Shown here in pieces: positions 47,442-56,480 of a DNA stretch of 60,850 bases. The translations under genes were made by a program, and so were the position numbers. Origin of the DNA: Paracoccaceae bacterium. Its GTDB lineage: Bacteria > Pseudomonadota > Alphaproteobacteria > Rhodobacterales > Rhodobacteraceae. The stretch spans positions 1 to 60,850 of the forward strand of contig JASJAU010000044.1 of the NCBI GenBank assembly GCA_030066855.1, given 5' to 3'. Below the pieces are notes generated by a model that was not told where the DNA came from, searched no databases, and saw nothing but the letters and a program-made list of their open reading frames with translations. Positions within the stretch are counted from its first letter, which is position 1. The number at the start of each line of letters is the position of its first letter.

Positions 47442-48788
47442 TCATTCCGCCGGGGTCGGCGCGGCTTCGCCAGCGCCACCCTTGGTCTTCGCGACATGCT
47501 CGTCGAAGTCCTGTTCGATGGTCTCCGGCTGCGGCAGCGGCTTCTCGATCACGCCAAGGAGCGGCAGGATCACCAGAAAGTAGGCGAACCAGTAGGTCGA
47601 CGCGATGAGCGACATGGTATTGTAGGGCTCTTCCGCCGGCATGGCGCCCAGCCACATCAGAACGAAGAAGTCCACTACCAGAAGCCAGAACCACCACTTG
47701 AACATCGGACGGTAGCGGCCCGAGCGGACCGACGAGGTGTCGAGCCAGGGCGCCAGCGCCATCACCACGATCGCGCCGAACATGGCGAGCACGCCGAAGA
47801 ACTTGGCGTCGATGATGCCGCCCGTCAGGACATTGGCGATGATGACGATCCAGACCTCGTCCGTGAAGGCGCGCAGGATCGCGTAGAACGGCAGGAAGTA
47901 CCATTCGGGCACGATGTGCGCAGGTGTCTGGAGCGCGTTAGCCTCGATATAGTTGTCCGGGTGGCCGAGGTAGTTCGGCATGAAGCCCACGATCGCGAAG
48001 AATACCGCCAGGATCACGGCGAGCGCGAACATGTCCTTGATGACGAAGTAGGGCCAGAAGGGAACCGTGTCTTTCTCGGCTTCTTCCTTGGACGTGCGGC
48101 GCACCTCAACCCCGGTGGGGTTGTTGTTGCCGGTGTGGTGGAAGGCCCAGACGTGGACGATCACCAGGCCGGCAATGAGGAACGGCAAGAGGTAGTGCAG
48201 GCTGAAGAAGCGGGTCAGGGTGGCGTTGTCCACAGCTGGTCCGCCAAGGAGCCAGGTCTGCAACGCCTCGCCCACGAAGGGTATCGCGCCGAAGAGGCCG
48301 GTGATCACGGTGGCGCCCCAGAACGACATCTGGCCCCAGGGAAGGACGTAACCCATGAAGGCCGTGCCCATCATCAGGACGTAGATCAGGATGCCGATGA
48401 TCCAGGTGACCTCGCGCGGCTCTTTGTAGGAGCCGTAATAGAGACCCCGGAAGATATGCGCGTAGACCGCGATGAAGAACAGCGACGCGCCGTTCATATG
48501 AAGGTAGCGCAGCATGTAGCCGCCGTTCACGTCGCGCATGATGTGCTCGATACTGGCGAAGGCAAGCGTGGTATCGGGCGTGTAGTGCATCACCAGAACG
48601 ATGCCGGTGACGATCTGCAACACAAGACAGAAGACCAGGACGATGCCCCAAATCCACATCCAGTTCAGGTTCTTGGGCGTGGGGATCATCAATGTGTCGT
48701 AGAGAAGCCCGACGATGGGCAGGCGGCGGTGCAGCCACTTCTCGGCCCCGGTCGTCGGTTCGTAATGGTCGTGCGGAATTCCAGCCAT
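47442..48788 (-). CDS. petB: Cytochrome b of the bc1 complex
   Basis: 448-residue membrane subunit holding the two b haems and both quinone sites. Haem-ligand histidines are in [39 protein letters not shown] and [15 protein letters not shown], and the Qo-site motif [15 protein letters not shown] is present. The extra C-terminal hydrophobic region and acidic tail are typical of alphaproteobacteria. It lies 11 bases after petA. Confidence 0.97.
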   Translation of the reverse strand: MAGIPHDHYEPTTGAEKWLHRRLPIVGLLYDTLMIPTPKNLNWMWIWGIVLVFCLVLQIVTGIVLVMHYTPDTTLAFASIEHIMRDVNGGYMLRYLHMNGASLFFIAVYAHIFRGLYYGSYKEPREVTWIIGILIYVLMMGTAFMGYVLPWGQMSFWGATVITGLFGAIPFVGEALQTWLLGGPAVDNATLTRFFSLHYLLPFLIAGLVIVHVWAFHHTGNNNPTGVEVRRTSKEEAEKDTVPFWPYFVIKDMFALAVILAVFFAIVGFMPNYLGHPDNYIEANALQTPAHIVPEWYFLPFYAILRAFTDEVWIVIIANVLTGGIIDAKFFGVLAMFGAIVVMALAPWLDTSSVRSGRYRPMFKWWFWLLVVDFFVLMWLGAMPAEEPYNTMSLIASTYWFAYFLVILPLLGVIEKPLPQPETIEQDFDEHVAKTKGGAGEAAPTPAE

Positions 48789-48799
48789 TTCGGTCTCCC

Positions 48800-49390
48800 T
48801 TATCCGAGGACGATGGTTGTTTCGTCGACAAACTCAGCCGGCGGAACCGGCAGGTTTTCGGGCGCGGGGCCCCGACGAATGCGACCGGAGGTGTCATAAT
48901 GCGAGCCGTGGCAGGGGCAGAACCAGCCGTTGTAGTCGCCCGCGTCGCCCAGGGGCACGCAGCCGAAGTGCGTGCAGACGCCGATCATGACGAGCCATTC
49001 GCCCTCGAGGCCATCTTCGGTGGGCGGAGCGAGGAAACGGTTGGCGTCGGCGGCGTCCGCGCCCTCGGCGCCGTTGGCGTTCCGGGCGTCATTGTCGATC
49101 AGCGCGGTGAGATCCACGTCGTTCGCGGCGGCGATCTCTTCCTCGGTCCGGCGGCGGATGAAGACTGGCTTGCCGAGCCATTTGACGGTCAGCTGCGTTC
49201 CGGGCTCCATGCCCCCGACATCGACTCGGATCGACGACAGCGCCTGAACGTCCTTCGAGGGGTTCATCTGATTGATCAGCGGCCAAACCGCCGCTCCTGT
49301 CGCGACCGCCCCCGCGCCACCTGTGGCGTAGAAGAGGAAATCGCGGCGTGTCCCTTCATGATCTTCTGCGTGCGACACGTTTTTCTCCAT
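48800..49390 (-). CDS. petA: Rieske iron-sulfur subunit of the bc1 complex
   Basis: 196 residues from the ATG at 49390. The twin-arginine motif [11 protein letters not shown] starts an uncleaved membrane anchor ([13 protein letters not shown]), as usual for Tat-exported Rieske proteins. The [2Fe-2S] ligands are in [10 protein letters not shown] and [10 protein letters not shown]. It is the first gene of petABC; its promoter should lie in 49391-49606, but I could not pick a convincing one. Confidence 0.96.
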   Translation of the reverse strand: MEKNVSHAEDHEGTRRDFLFYATGGAGAVATGAAVWPLINQMNPSKDVQALSSIRVDVGGMEPGTQLTVKWLGKPVFIRRRTEEEIAAANDVDLTALIDNDARNANGAEGADAADANRFLAPPTEDGLEGEWLVMIGVCTHFGCVPLGDAGDYNGWFCPCHGSHYDTSGRIRRGPAPENLPVPPAEFVDETTIVLG

Positions 49391-49606
49391 TCCAGTCCTG
49401 AGCAACTGCCCGCGTATCCGACGGCCGGGGAGGCCCCCAGCCGATCTGCGGCTAACTAGCGTTCAGCGCGACACCCGTCCAGCGGACAATCGCGCACACC
49501 CTGATGGATCCCCCAACCCGGCGAGTGTCGGCCAGATACTAAGGTTTTCAAAGGGAAAACAAACTGCGACAGAGTCGCCCCGGATCGTACGCCGACGCCG
49601 TGGCGC

Positions 49607-50209
49607 TCAGGCAGGAACGGTGGACTGCATCGAATCGCGCTCGGCGAAGCGCTTGAACCACTCCGCGAGCGCGGGCCGCCCGTCGCGCCAGCCGCGGGCG
49701 TCATGGCGGAAGTCGAGATAGCCCAAGGCGCATGCGACGGCGATCTGGCCCATGTCCGCCCGGCCGGCGAGGTGGCTCATCCATCGGGATTCCAGAACGT
49801 CCAGCGCGCGATCGATCTTGGTCCATTGCGCCTCTACCCAGGCGTCAAAGCGGATTTCCTCGGGTCGCAGCCGCCATTCATAGGTCATCATGAGCGCCGC
49901 CTCCATCATCCCGTCGGCGGTCGCCTCAAGCGTCAGCACCTCCCAGAGGCGGGTTTCAGGGTAGAAGCCGCCGCCCGCGAGATGATCGATGTAGCGGCAG
50001 ATCACGCGGCTGTCGTAGAGGGTCGGCCCGTCGTCGCGGATCAGCGCGGGGATCTTGCCGATTGGATTCGCGCCTGTGGTCGCCGGGTTCGGGTCGGTGG
50101 GCGTCCCGCTGCCCATCACGTCATCTACGTGATCGCGCAACCCGCTCTCGCGCAAAAGCACGTCGACCTTGCGGCAGAACGGTGATGTCGGTCCGGTGAG
50201 AAGTTGCAT
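49607..50209 (-). CDS. Glutathione S-transferase family protein
   Basis: 200 residues from the ATG at 50209. The thioredoxin-like N-terminal domain begins LLTGPTSPFCRKVDVLL, with Ser/Cys at the usual GSH-activating place, the cis-Pro in NPIGKIPALI and the glutamyl-binding YDSRVICRYID. The all-helical C-terminal domain follows. It would conjugate or reduce with glutathione in the cytoplasm. It precedes petABC on the same strand but is separated by about 220 bases. Confidence 0.88.
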   Translation of the reverse strand: MQLLTGPTSPFCRKVDVLLRESGLRDHVDDVMGSGTPTDPNPATTGANPIGKIPALIRDDGPTLYDSRVICRYIDHLAGGGFYPETRLWEVLTLEATADGMMEAALMMTYEWRLRPEEIRFDAWVEAQWTKIDRALDVLESRWMSHLAGRADMGQIAVACALGYLDFRHDARGWRDGRPALAEWFKRFAERDSMQSTVPA

Positions 50210-50249
50210 GCGGCGCTCCAAGTCCTTGTCAATGGGCACCTACAACCAA

Positions 50250-50278
50250 AACGCGCCCCGCTTCAATCGGGGCGCGTT
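50250..50278 (-). terminator. Strong terminator after the cytochrome c gene
   Basis: AACGCGCCCCG (50250-50260) and CGGGGCGCGTT (50268-50278) are perfect 11-base inverted repeats with a 7-base loop. On the minus strand the stem is followed by TTTTGGTTG. It lies 33 bases past the cytochrome c stop and before the GST start. Confidence 0.85.
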
Positions 50279-50311
50279 GGAAAGCTCGGGGCGGCGCCCC
50301 GGTCTCGGTTC

Positions 50312-50725
50312 TTAGTTCTGGATCGATTCCAGATACATTGCGAGCGAAAGAACGCGGCCGCGCGTCGCAAGCACCGCGCCATAGGTCTCGCGATCGCCGG
50401 TCTCTTCCGACATGAAGATGTCGCCATAAGTCGGCATCGGCCCGCCGTGGGCGCGGAGACCTGTCCGTCCGTCAATCACATGGATCACATGAAGCATCGG
50501 AAACTCACCCGCGACCTGCGGATTGTTTGCCGACAACAGCCTGAGATCGCTCGGCTTATCGACCATAATCTGAGTTAATGGCCCCTCGCCGGCGCCATCG
50601 AGTCCATGGCAGGTCGCGCAATACTGGTTGTAGAGCGTCTCACCAATGCCGGCGTCTTGCGCCACCGCCGAGAGCGGCATCAAAACGGCCGCAGCTGCAG
50701 CCAGACATGCTTTTTGGACCTTCAT
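50312..50725 (-). CDS. Periplasmic c-type cytochrome (single haem)
   Basis: 137 residues. Signal peptide ACLAAAAAVLMPLSAVAQ, then one haem site QYCATCHGLDGAGEGPL. A likely axial Met is in HGGPMPTYGD. It resembles small class I cytochromes that pass electrons to oxidases or dehydrogenases. It has its own strong terminator and sits upstream of GST and petABC on the same strand, so a role near the bc1 complex is possible but not proven. Confidence 0.87.
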   Translation of the reverse strand: MKVQKACLAAAAAVLMPLSAVAQDAGIGETLYNQYCATCHGLDGAGEGPLTQIMVDKPSDLRLLSANNPQVAGEFPMLHVIHVIDGRTGLRAHGGPMPTYGDIFMSEETGDRETYGAVLATRGRVLSLAMYLESIQN

Positions 50726-50813
50726 TATGGCCTCCCTTCTTCATAATAACGAGAAGAAGGCTAGGCGACTGGGAATGCTCCGCATTAACAGATGTCAACC
50801 GAGCCGCGTTGCT

Positions 50814-51428
50814 TCAGCTTTCAGCGACGTCCCGCATCAGGCGGGAGAGCGTGGCAAGTTCCGACCCGAAGCCGCCTTCGATCGCGTCGCCCACGTCGCG
50901 CCGGGCGGCAGTCGATTTGTTCTGGCTCAGTTTCCAGGTTCCATCGACGGCCTCGATATGGAGCCGAAACGGCAAGATCTGCCGCATCATTCGGGTGAGG
51001 ACCTCGTCGGTCATCTTTGCGGGCATCCAGGGCGGTTTGGGCGTCAGGCGCGCCTCGAATGCCGCCGATTGCCTGTCCAGCATGTCGCGCATGACGGTGT
51101 GAGGCAGCGGCTTAAGCTGGCCGCGCAGGTGGACGGCGACGTAGTTCCATGTCGGTACCTGATCCTCGACGCCGTACCAATCGGGCGAGACGTACCCGTC
51201 CGGCCCCAAGACCGTGATGACGGCACGGGCGGCGCCGGTCCGCGCGATCGGGTTCGAGCGGACGAGGTGCAGATCGGCGGTCTCGCCATCTTCGGCCAGC
51301 AGGAAGGGCACATGGGCCAGCAACGGCCCGTCGGGCCCGTTCATAGAGAGGGTGCCGAACATGCGCTCGCGCGCGAAGGCGAGATTTCGGGCGGTCTCCG
51401 TCTGTCTGAAGGCCGGGTTTGGATGCAT
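50814..51428 (-). CDS. FMN-binding (PaiB-family) protein
   Basis: 204 residues from the ATG at 51428 (MHPNPAFRQTE), which lies directly after the mtaB stop; a longer frame to 51488 overlaps mtaB. The N-terminus matches PaiB-type FMN-binding split-barrel proteins, with ERMFGTLSMNGPDGPLLAHVPFLL, PDGYVSPDWYG and TWNYVAVHLRG. Members are called negative regulators in Bacillus but lack a DNA-binding domain. A flavin-dependent redox role is as likely. It is probably cotranscribed with mtaB. Confidence 0.82.
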   Translation of the reverse strand: MHPNPAFRQTETARNLAFARERMFGTLSMNGPDGPLLAHVPFLLAEDGETADLHLVRSNPIARTGAARAVITVLGPDGYVSPDWYGVEDQVPTWNYVAVHLRGQLKPLPHTVMRDMLDRQSAAFEARLTPKPPWMPAKMTDEVLTRMMRQILPFRLHIEAVDGTWKLSQNKSTAARRDVGDAIEGGFGSELATLSRLMRDVAES

Positions 51429-51429
51429 G

Positions 51430-52716
51430 TCAGGCCGCGTCCTTGCCGCCAGCCGCCACGGCGCGTCCCGCGAGACGCCCGCCCTCAACGCCCGCGATCC
51501 GGGTTTGAACCAGCGCGCCCTCGGGCATGTCCGTGTTGAATGCGACCTCGGCGAACTGGGGAGTTCGACCGATGCGCGGGCCTTCGGTCAGAACATCGCG
51601 CACATGTCCGACCTGCGCGGCGAGATGCGCCGCCGCCGCAACTTGTCCCTTCTCCCGCAGCCGCGCGGCGCGGTCGCGGATGACCGAGCCCGAGACCTGC
51701 GGCATCCGGGCAGCCGGTGTGCCGGGCCGAGGCGAGTAGGGAAAGACGTGCAGCCAGGTGAGCCGGCAGTCGTCGACGAGCTTGAGCGAGTTCTCGAACA
51801 TCGCCTCGGTCTCGGTGGGGAAGCCCGCGATGATGTCGGCGCCGAAGGTCATGTCGGGTCGGAGCGACAGAGCCTCCTCGCAGAACCGGATCGCGTCGTC
51901 CCGCAGGTGGCGGCGCTTCATACGCTTGAGGATCATGTCGTCGCCAGCCTGCAGGCTGAGGTGCAGATGCGGCATCAGGCGCGGTTCGGTCGCGATCGCC
52001 TCCATCAGAGCTTCGTCAACCTCGATCGAGTCGATCGAGCTGATCCTGAGGCGCGGCAGATCCGGCGCGAGCTTCAGAATACGCCGGACCAGATCGCCAA
52101 GCTTCGGCTGGCCCGGCAGGTCGGCGCCCCAGCTTGTCAGGTCCACGCCAGTCAACACGACCTCGTTGAAGCCGCGATCGACCAGCCGCTTGATCTGATC
52201 GACGACAACGCCCGCGCCGACCGAGCGCGAGTTGCCGCGTCCATATGGGATGATGCAGAACGTGCAGCGGTGATCGCAACCGTTCTGGACCTGCACATAG
52301 GCGCGGTGACGGCCGAAGCCGTCGATGAGATGGCCGGCGGTATCCCGTACCGACATGATGTCGTCGACCCGTACGCGTTCGGCGTCGCCGATGAAGTCTG
52401 CGGCCTCAGCCCAGGTCTCGGGCGCCATCTTCTCGGCATTTCCCAGGACGAGATCGACCTCCGGCATTCCAGAGAACCGCTCCGGCTCTGTCTGCGCCGC
52501 GCAGCCGGTGACGATCACTCTGGCTGCAGGGTTATCACGCCGGAGCCGCCGGATCTCCTTCTGGCTCTTGCGCACGGCCTCGGCCGTGACCGCGCAGGTG
52601 TTCACGATCACCGCGTCGGAGAGCCCGGCGGCATCCGCCATCTCGCGCATCGCCTCGGTCTCGTAGGCATTCAGCCGGCAGCCGAGGGTCGTGAACAGGG
52701 GCGCTTTCCGGTCCAT
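51430..52716 (-). CDS. mtaB: tRNA t6A37 methylthiotransferase MtaB
   Basis: 428-residue radical SAM methylthiotransferase converting t6A to ms2t6A at position 37 of ANN-decoding tRNAs. The N-terminal domain ligands are in TLGCRLNAYE, VNTCAVTAEA and VTGCAAQTEP; the radical SAM CxxxCxxC is NGCDHRCTFCIIPYGRG. Its ATG overlaps the dapF TGA (ATGA), so the two are coupled, an order common in alphaproteobacteria. Confidence 0.94.
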   Translation of the reverse strand: MDRKAPLFTTLGCRLNAYETEAMREMADAAGLSDAVIVNTCAVTAEAVRKSQKEIRRLRRDNPAARVIVTGCAAQTEPERFSGMPEVDLVLGNAEKMAPETWAEAADFIGDAERVRVDDIMSVRDTAGHLIDGFGRHRAYVQVQNGCDHRCTFCIIPYGRGNSRSVGAGVVVDQIKRLVDRGFNEVVLTGVDLTSWGADLPGQPKLGDLVRRILKLAPDLPRLRISSIDSIEVDEALMEAIATEPRLMPHLHLSLQAGDDMILKRMKRRHLRDDAIRFCEEALSLRPDMTFGADIIAGFPTETEAMFENSLKLVDDCRLTWLHVFPYSPRPGTPAARMPQVSGSVIRDRAARLREKGQVAAAAHLAAQVGHVRDVLTEGPRIGRTPQFAEVAFNTDMPEGALVQTRIAGVEGGRLAGRAVAAGGKDAA

Positions 52717-53549
52717 CAGAGCGCGCCCAGGAAATCCGGCGTCAGCACGCCGGAGAAGACATGCGCCGTCGGGCCGGTCATCCAGACCCCGTCGTCGCGC
52801 CAGTCAACCGCGATGTTCCCACCGTCGAGCGCGACGGTTACAACCCGTCCGGTGATCCCGCGCCGCGCTGCCGCGACCGCAACCGCGCAGGACGAGGAGC
52901 CGGAGGCCAGCGTCACGCCCACGCCCCGCTCCCACACCCGCATCCGCAGCCGGTCGGGGCCGATGAGGCTGGCGAACTGCACGTTCGTCCGCTCGGGGAA
53001 TAGCGGATGATGCTCCGTCTCCGCCCCGCGTGTTTCCAGGTCCACTGCCTCGACGTCGTCGACGAAAAAGGTGCAATGGGGGTTGCCCATGCCGGTCGCG
53101 ACCGGGTCGCCGTCGATGGGCAGATGCAGCGTGTCAGCCTCCTGCCCGAGCGGGACTTCGCGCCAGTCGAGAAGCGGCGTCCCCATGTTCACGCTCGTGA
53201 GACCGGCGCCTGCATCCCGCGCGGCGAGGAGGCCGCGCTCGGTTCGCAGAGTCAGCGCCTCCGCCCCGGTTTCGTCCATCAGGTGGCGGGCGATGCAGCG
53301 CGTGGCGTTGCCGCAGGCCGCCGATTCCGAGCCGTCCGCGTTGAAGAAGGTGAGCCGCGCGTCGGCGCCCGCGTCCGTCTCAATGACCGCCAGTTGATCG
53401 AATCCGACGCCCCTATGCCGGTCGCCAAGCGCTTTTGCCAATGCAGACGTCACGCCTGGCCCGCCGCCGCGGCGGTCGATCACGACGAAGTCGTTGCCAA
53501 GCCCGTGCATCTTCATGAACGGCAGGCTGGTTGCGTCCATCTTTGTCAT
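52716..53549 (-). CDS. dapF: Diaminopimelate epimerase
   Basis: 277-residue racemase that makes meso-diaminopimelate for peptidoglycan and lysine. [13 protein letters not shown] at the start and the first catalytic Cys79 in [12 protein letters not shown] are canonical. At the second catalytic site, however, the usual ACGxGxC is [13 protein letters not shown]: Ser216 stands where Cys is expected, and the nearest Cys is 221. [12 protein letters not shown] is normal. The gene is intact and in operon with mtaB. This may be a clade variant; without an alignment I cannot say whether activity is kept. Confidence 0.92.
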   Translation of the reverse strand: MTKMDATSLPFMKMHGLGNDFVVIDRRGGGPGVTSALAKALGDRHRGVGFDQLAVIETDAGADARLTFFNADGSESAACGNATRCIARHLMDETGAEALTLRTERGLLAARDAGAGLTSVNMGTPLLDWREVPLGQEADTLHLPIDGDPVATGMGNPHCTFFVDDVEAVDLETRGAETEHHPLFPERTNVQFASLIGPDRLRMRVWERGVGVTLASGSSSCAVAVAAARRGITGRVVTVALDGGNIAVDWRDDGVWMTGPTAHVFSGVLTPDFLGAL

Positions 53550-53597
53550 CGCGCGCGATATAGCGCCGTGCGGCCCGCGTGTTAAGGGAGTGCTGCT

Positions 53598-54164
53598 CTA
53601 GCGGAGGATCTCTGTCGCCAGGTTGAGCTCCAATGCCTCTTCCGGCGTCAAAAGCCAGATTTCGTCGAACGCCACCCGATAGGCGCGCTCGTTCACCGCC
53701 CCGAAGCCGAAACTCGTCCAGTAGGGCTTGTCGATGGAATAGCCGAACTCCGGATTGTTCGATGCGTGCAGGCCAAGCTCGGCTCCTTCGGCGATGGACC
53801 GAGTCTCGCCCGCGATGAAGATGTCGACGCAGGCGGATCGGCAGCTGACCAGCACGGCGGTGTTGAGGTTCGCCTTTTCGATCGCCCGCCCGATCTGATG
53901 CGCGGCCAGGAGCGTTCCGCCCGGGCTTTGGGCGATCACCAGCCCGGTCACATCCGCCTGTTCGAGCAGTGCCTGAAAGCGGAAGGAGGTCTCTCCGGTG
54001 ATCTCTCCGTCCAGCACAAGGAGCTGCTGGCCATCCGCCAACCGTTCGATATAAAGCCCGCCGCCCAGATCCCGCGCCTCGGGGCTGACGAGCAGCCCGT
54101 TCATCGGCGGCGCGCACGCCGTCAGCGCGGCGAAGGCCAGCGCGGCGAGGAGTTTCCGAACCAT
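53598..54164 (-). CDS. Lipoprotein with ClpP/crotonase-like domain (COG3904-type)
   Basis: 188 residues from the ATG at 54164. A lipoprotein signal peptide ends in LTACAPP (lipobox LTAC). The domain carries LVIAQSPGGTLLAAHQIG and VLVSCRSACVDIFIAG, reminiscent of the oxyanion SPGG and nucleophile-Ser SAC of ClpP-like peptidases, followed by LGLHAS. Proteins of this type are described as predicted periplasmic proteins of unknown role. It lies just upstream of dapF. A protease activity is inference only. Confidence 0.72.
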   Translation of the reverse strand: MVRKLLAALAFAALTACAPPMNGLLVSPEARDLGGGLYIERLADGQQLLVLDGEITGETSFRFQALLEQADVTGLVIAQSPGGTLLAAHQIGRAIEKANLNTAVLVSCRSACVDIFIAGETRSIAEGAELGLHASNNPEFGYSIDKPYWTSFGFGAVNERAYRVAFDEIWLLTPEEALELNLATEILR

Positions 54165-54263
54165 GCAAAGAACGTCCCTAGGTGCCGGGTGAGCCTGCGG
54201 CCCCGCGCCTCCCCAAGTCAACCGCGCGCGAACGCCGCGCCCACGTGCGTGGCCGATTTGCCC

Positions 54264-54292
54264 TTGACGGGTCAGGACCCGGTCGGTACTTG
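54264..54292 (+). promoter_or_regulatory. Promoter of tRNA-Lys
   Basis: TTGACG (54264-54269), 17 bases, then TACTTG (54287-54292). Transcription would begin near 54299, just before the tRNA 5' end at 54305, as expected for a tRNA gene. Confidence 0.7.
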
Positions 54293-54304
54293 GCTCGCCC
54301 GAGT

Positions 54305-54380
54305 GGGCCGTTAGCTCAGTTGGTAGAGCAACTGACTTTTAATCAGTGGGTCGCAGGTTCGAATCCTGCACGGCTCACCA
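54305..54380 (+). tRNA. tRNA-Lys (anticodon TTT)
   Basis: 76 bases with encoded CCA. The acceptor arm pairs GGGCCGT with ACGGCTC, the D-arm contains TAGCTCAGTTGGTAGAGCA, the anticodon stem ACTGA/TCAGT encloses the loop CTTTTAA (anticodon TTT), and the T-arm has GGTTCGAATCC. It marks the left edge of the accessory stretch, a common integration target, but no integrase or repeated 3' end was seen in the window. Confidence 0.97.
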
Positions 54381-54751
54381 CTCGTTCTTCATAGCCAAAC
54401 AACGAACAGGCGTTTGCGGAAGGTTGCCCCGAGTTTTTCACGTTCTTTTCGTGTCGAGCTCGTGAGTCGCCGAGGCCGCAAAACCCTTTCAGCCCGCTTC
54501 AGCCGCGTTCTCTCATCTTCCCCCGATGTTAGGTGAAGCGCCCATCCTTCACTTTGCGCCAGTCGAGGGTAGCGGTATCGGATCGAGCGGCCCCTGTTTC
54601 GGTGGTGAGGGCGAAGGCCCTATGAGCGAAAGCGCCTGGCGGCGGCTTCGCTCTGACGCGCCGGGCGCGACATGCGAGGCGAAATCGGCCGCTTAGCCCG
54701 GGCAAGGCGCTCATGCCGCCCATGTCGAAATCCGGAGAGTCTGATGACGCC
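54381..54751. other. 371-base gene-free gap after tRNA-Lys
   Basis: No gene, RNA or repeat is recognisable here. A 92-codon minus-strand frame covers 54529-54807 but has no family features and overlaps the end of the DUF6473 gene. Short inverted stretches (for example CACG-ttctttt-CGTG) are too weak to call terminators. The segment may hold decayed DNA from insertion at the tRNA gene. Confidence 0.5.
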
Positions 54752-55618
54752 TCAACCGGAAAGGAGCGGCTCCAAGACCGGGTAGAGCTCGAGAGCAGCT
54801 CGCACATGCATGTGCGGAGAGATGTAGGCGTTGTGGGTTCTGACCGTGAAGGTCTCGGACCTCTTGATGGACGTGTACGTGCCAGTGACGCGGTCTAGAA
54901 GGCGTTTGTCACATCCTTCGTGGCCTGTCACGACGACGGTCGCATCGCAATATGACTGCAACTGGGAGAAGACGCCTTCGGTGATCAGATGCGGATGCGC
55001 GCCAACCAACTGTTCGGGCGTCCAATCTTCCGTCGCGCCATCAATCATGGGCGGATTGCGTCCGACGTACAGCAGCACCTTCGGAACCGCTATCGTCTCG
55101 CACAACTCACGATACTGCGCGAGGTAGTTCTCGAGCGTTTCAGCAACGAGCTCGGAAAACTCCTGCTTCGAAACCTCCTCCGCAATCTTCGTTAGAGCGT
55201 GATGGCCGAGGCACTCCTCGCTTCTTCCATCAGGATAGGTGAGCCGAACGGACGCCCGCCCATTCAGAGAAGACATGTACTTGTTCTGCATGGCGGAACG
55301 AGCGGACATAACCTGAATCACGCAGGCCGCGCTGTCATTGACCAGCTCCAGGAGCTTAGGTCGTTCAAGATAGAGCTTCGGACCCGCCCCGCCGTTGCCG
55401 AAGTTCAAGACTCGCGCCGAGAGCATCTCGCCCACGAGATTGGGAAAGGGATGATTCACAAAGGCCCCGAAGACCTGCGCGGCCCCGAGAAACGAAATCG
55501 CCGGCGCGGACCCGTCAAGAGAAACCGGAGGTCCGCGAAGTGGAAAGTCGATCCCCGGAAGCGTCCAAAGGTCATACTCTGCAATGTGGGCGCTCTCGAT
55601 CTGGTACTTCATTGACAT
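54752..55618 (-). CDS. DUF6473-like protein
   Basis: 288 residues from the ATG at 55618, preceded by GAGGAG. ISFLGAAQVFGAFVNHPFPN followed by VGEMLSARVLNFGNGGAGP is the pattern I associate with DUF6473 proteins, which in Roseobacters lie near sulfotransferases and capsule genes. AACVIQVMSARSAMQNKYM and VLLYVGRNPPM fit the same family; the layout hints at an SGNH-hydrolase-like fold. It is the last of three same-strand genes (SDR, sulfotransferase, this), 12 bases after the sulfotransferase. Function is unknown; a role in surface glycan modification is inferred from context. Confidence 0.65.
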   Translation of the reverse strand: MSMKYQIESAHIAEYDLWTLPGIDFPLRGPPVSLDGSAPAISFLGAAQVFGAFVNHPFPNLVGEMLSARVLNFGNGGAGPKLYLERPKLLELVNDSAACVIQVMSARSAMQNKYMSSLNGRASVRLTYPDGRSEECLGHHALTKIAEEVSKQEFSELVAETLENYLAQYRELCETIAVPKVLLYVGRNPPMIDGATEDWTPEQLVGAHPHLITEGVFSQLQSYCDATVVVTGHEGCDKRLLDRVTGTYTSIKRSETFTVRTHNAYISPHMHVRAALELYPVLEPLLSG

Positions 55619-55630
55619 CGAGCGCGCTCC

Positions 55631-56341
55631 TCAAAGATGCGGTTTGTCATAGTCAGCGATGTCGCCATAATTCGACACGGTATCCCGGACCGCTCTGGTA
55701 TTCTGTTTTCGGATCGGCAGTTCGAGGGGTTCTTCGGGCGGCGACCACCCCATCAGGTCCGCGATCGCGGCCGCGCACAGACGAGAGTCTCTGGATATGT
55801 CCTCGTACGCGATCTCATGGATGTCATCGTCTCTAAAGCGCTCGCGGAATGACTGAACGTAGGTCTTCCGTTGCGCGATGAATGCCGCAACTTCTTCGGG
55901 GTCGAGCATCAGTACCGGATGGGACGGTGCGCTGGCCGCGGTGCTGGACGTCATTCAGCGCCCGGTTGATTCTGCAAACTTCAGGGAGATCAAGGTGTCG
56001 AGGATGCGTCGACGATAGAGATGGACGATCCGAGCCTCTTCGGCAATTCGACCCCAGATCGGGCTTTCGGGTCTCGCGTGTTAGTAGAATATCTTCAGCG
56101 CCAGCGGACGCGCCCCCGCGCCTCGCCGCAGCTGATCCCAGAGGACCAGCGGCTGTGCCTGTCCAAGTTCGGCCAGCTCTTTTGCCGGCCTGCCGGTCAG
56201 AGCTTCAAGTTCAGGGAGACTGTCTCCGCCCGCTCCGAAAACCTCGCGCAGCACCACCGAATGAGGTTTCATCGCTTTGAAAACGCTTAGAAAATAATTC
56301 GTTCCCGAGCGCGCGCTGGACAATAACACCAGTGGTTTATT
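55631..56341 (-). pseudogene. Sulfotransferase family gene with two in-frame stops
   Basis: Starting at the ATG at 56341 (GGGAG ribosome-binding site), the frame gives a PAPS-dependent sulfotransferase: VLLSSARSGTNYFLSVF is the 5'-phosphosulfate loop and VVLREVFGAGGDSLPELEAL follows. Codon 87 (56081-56083) is TAA after LKIFY, and codon 129 (55955-55957) is TGA after ESTGR. Between and after them the same frame reads on as sulfotransferase (IAEEARIVHLYRRRILDTL, RKTYVQSFRERFRDDD) to a normal stop, with no frameshift. Tyr (FYYHAR) and Trp (TGRW) are the residues I would expect there. Without readthrough the protein is an 86-residue stub. It would sulfate a glycan or lipid. Confidence 0.8.
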
Positions 56342-56480
56342 CATCGCGCTCCCGAGTGCAACGCGGCTCATCGTCAGCTCGCCCAATGTTAGCGTGAAAG
56401 CCTAGGATGTGCCGAAAACATTGTCTATGGCGCGTGCCGTGTCACGCATCCGCACCAGCGCTGCAAGGCCGCGTTCAGCC

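Noticed and set aside
54529-54807. 92-codon minus-strand frame after tRNA-Lys
   Set aside because: Low-complexity, Arg/Ala-rich composition, no domain, and overlap with the DUF6473 gene.
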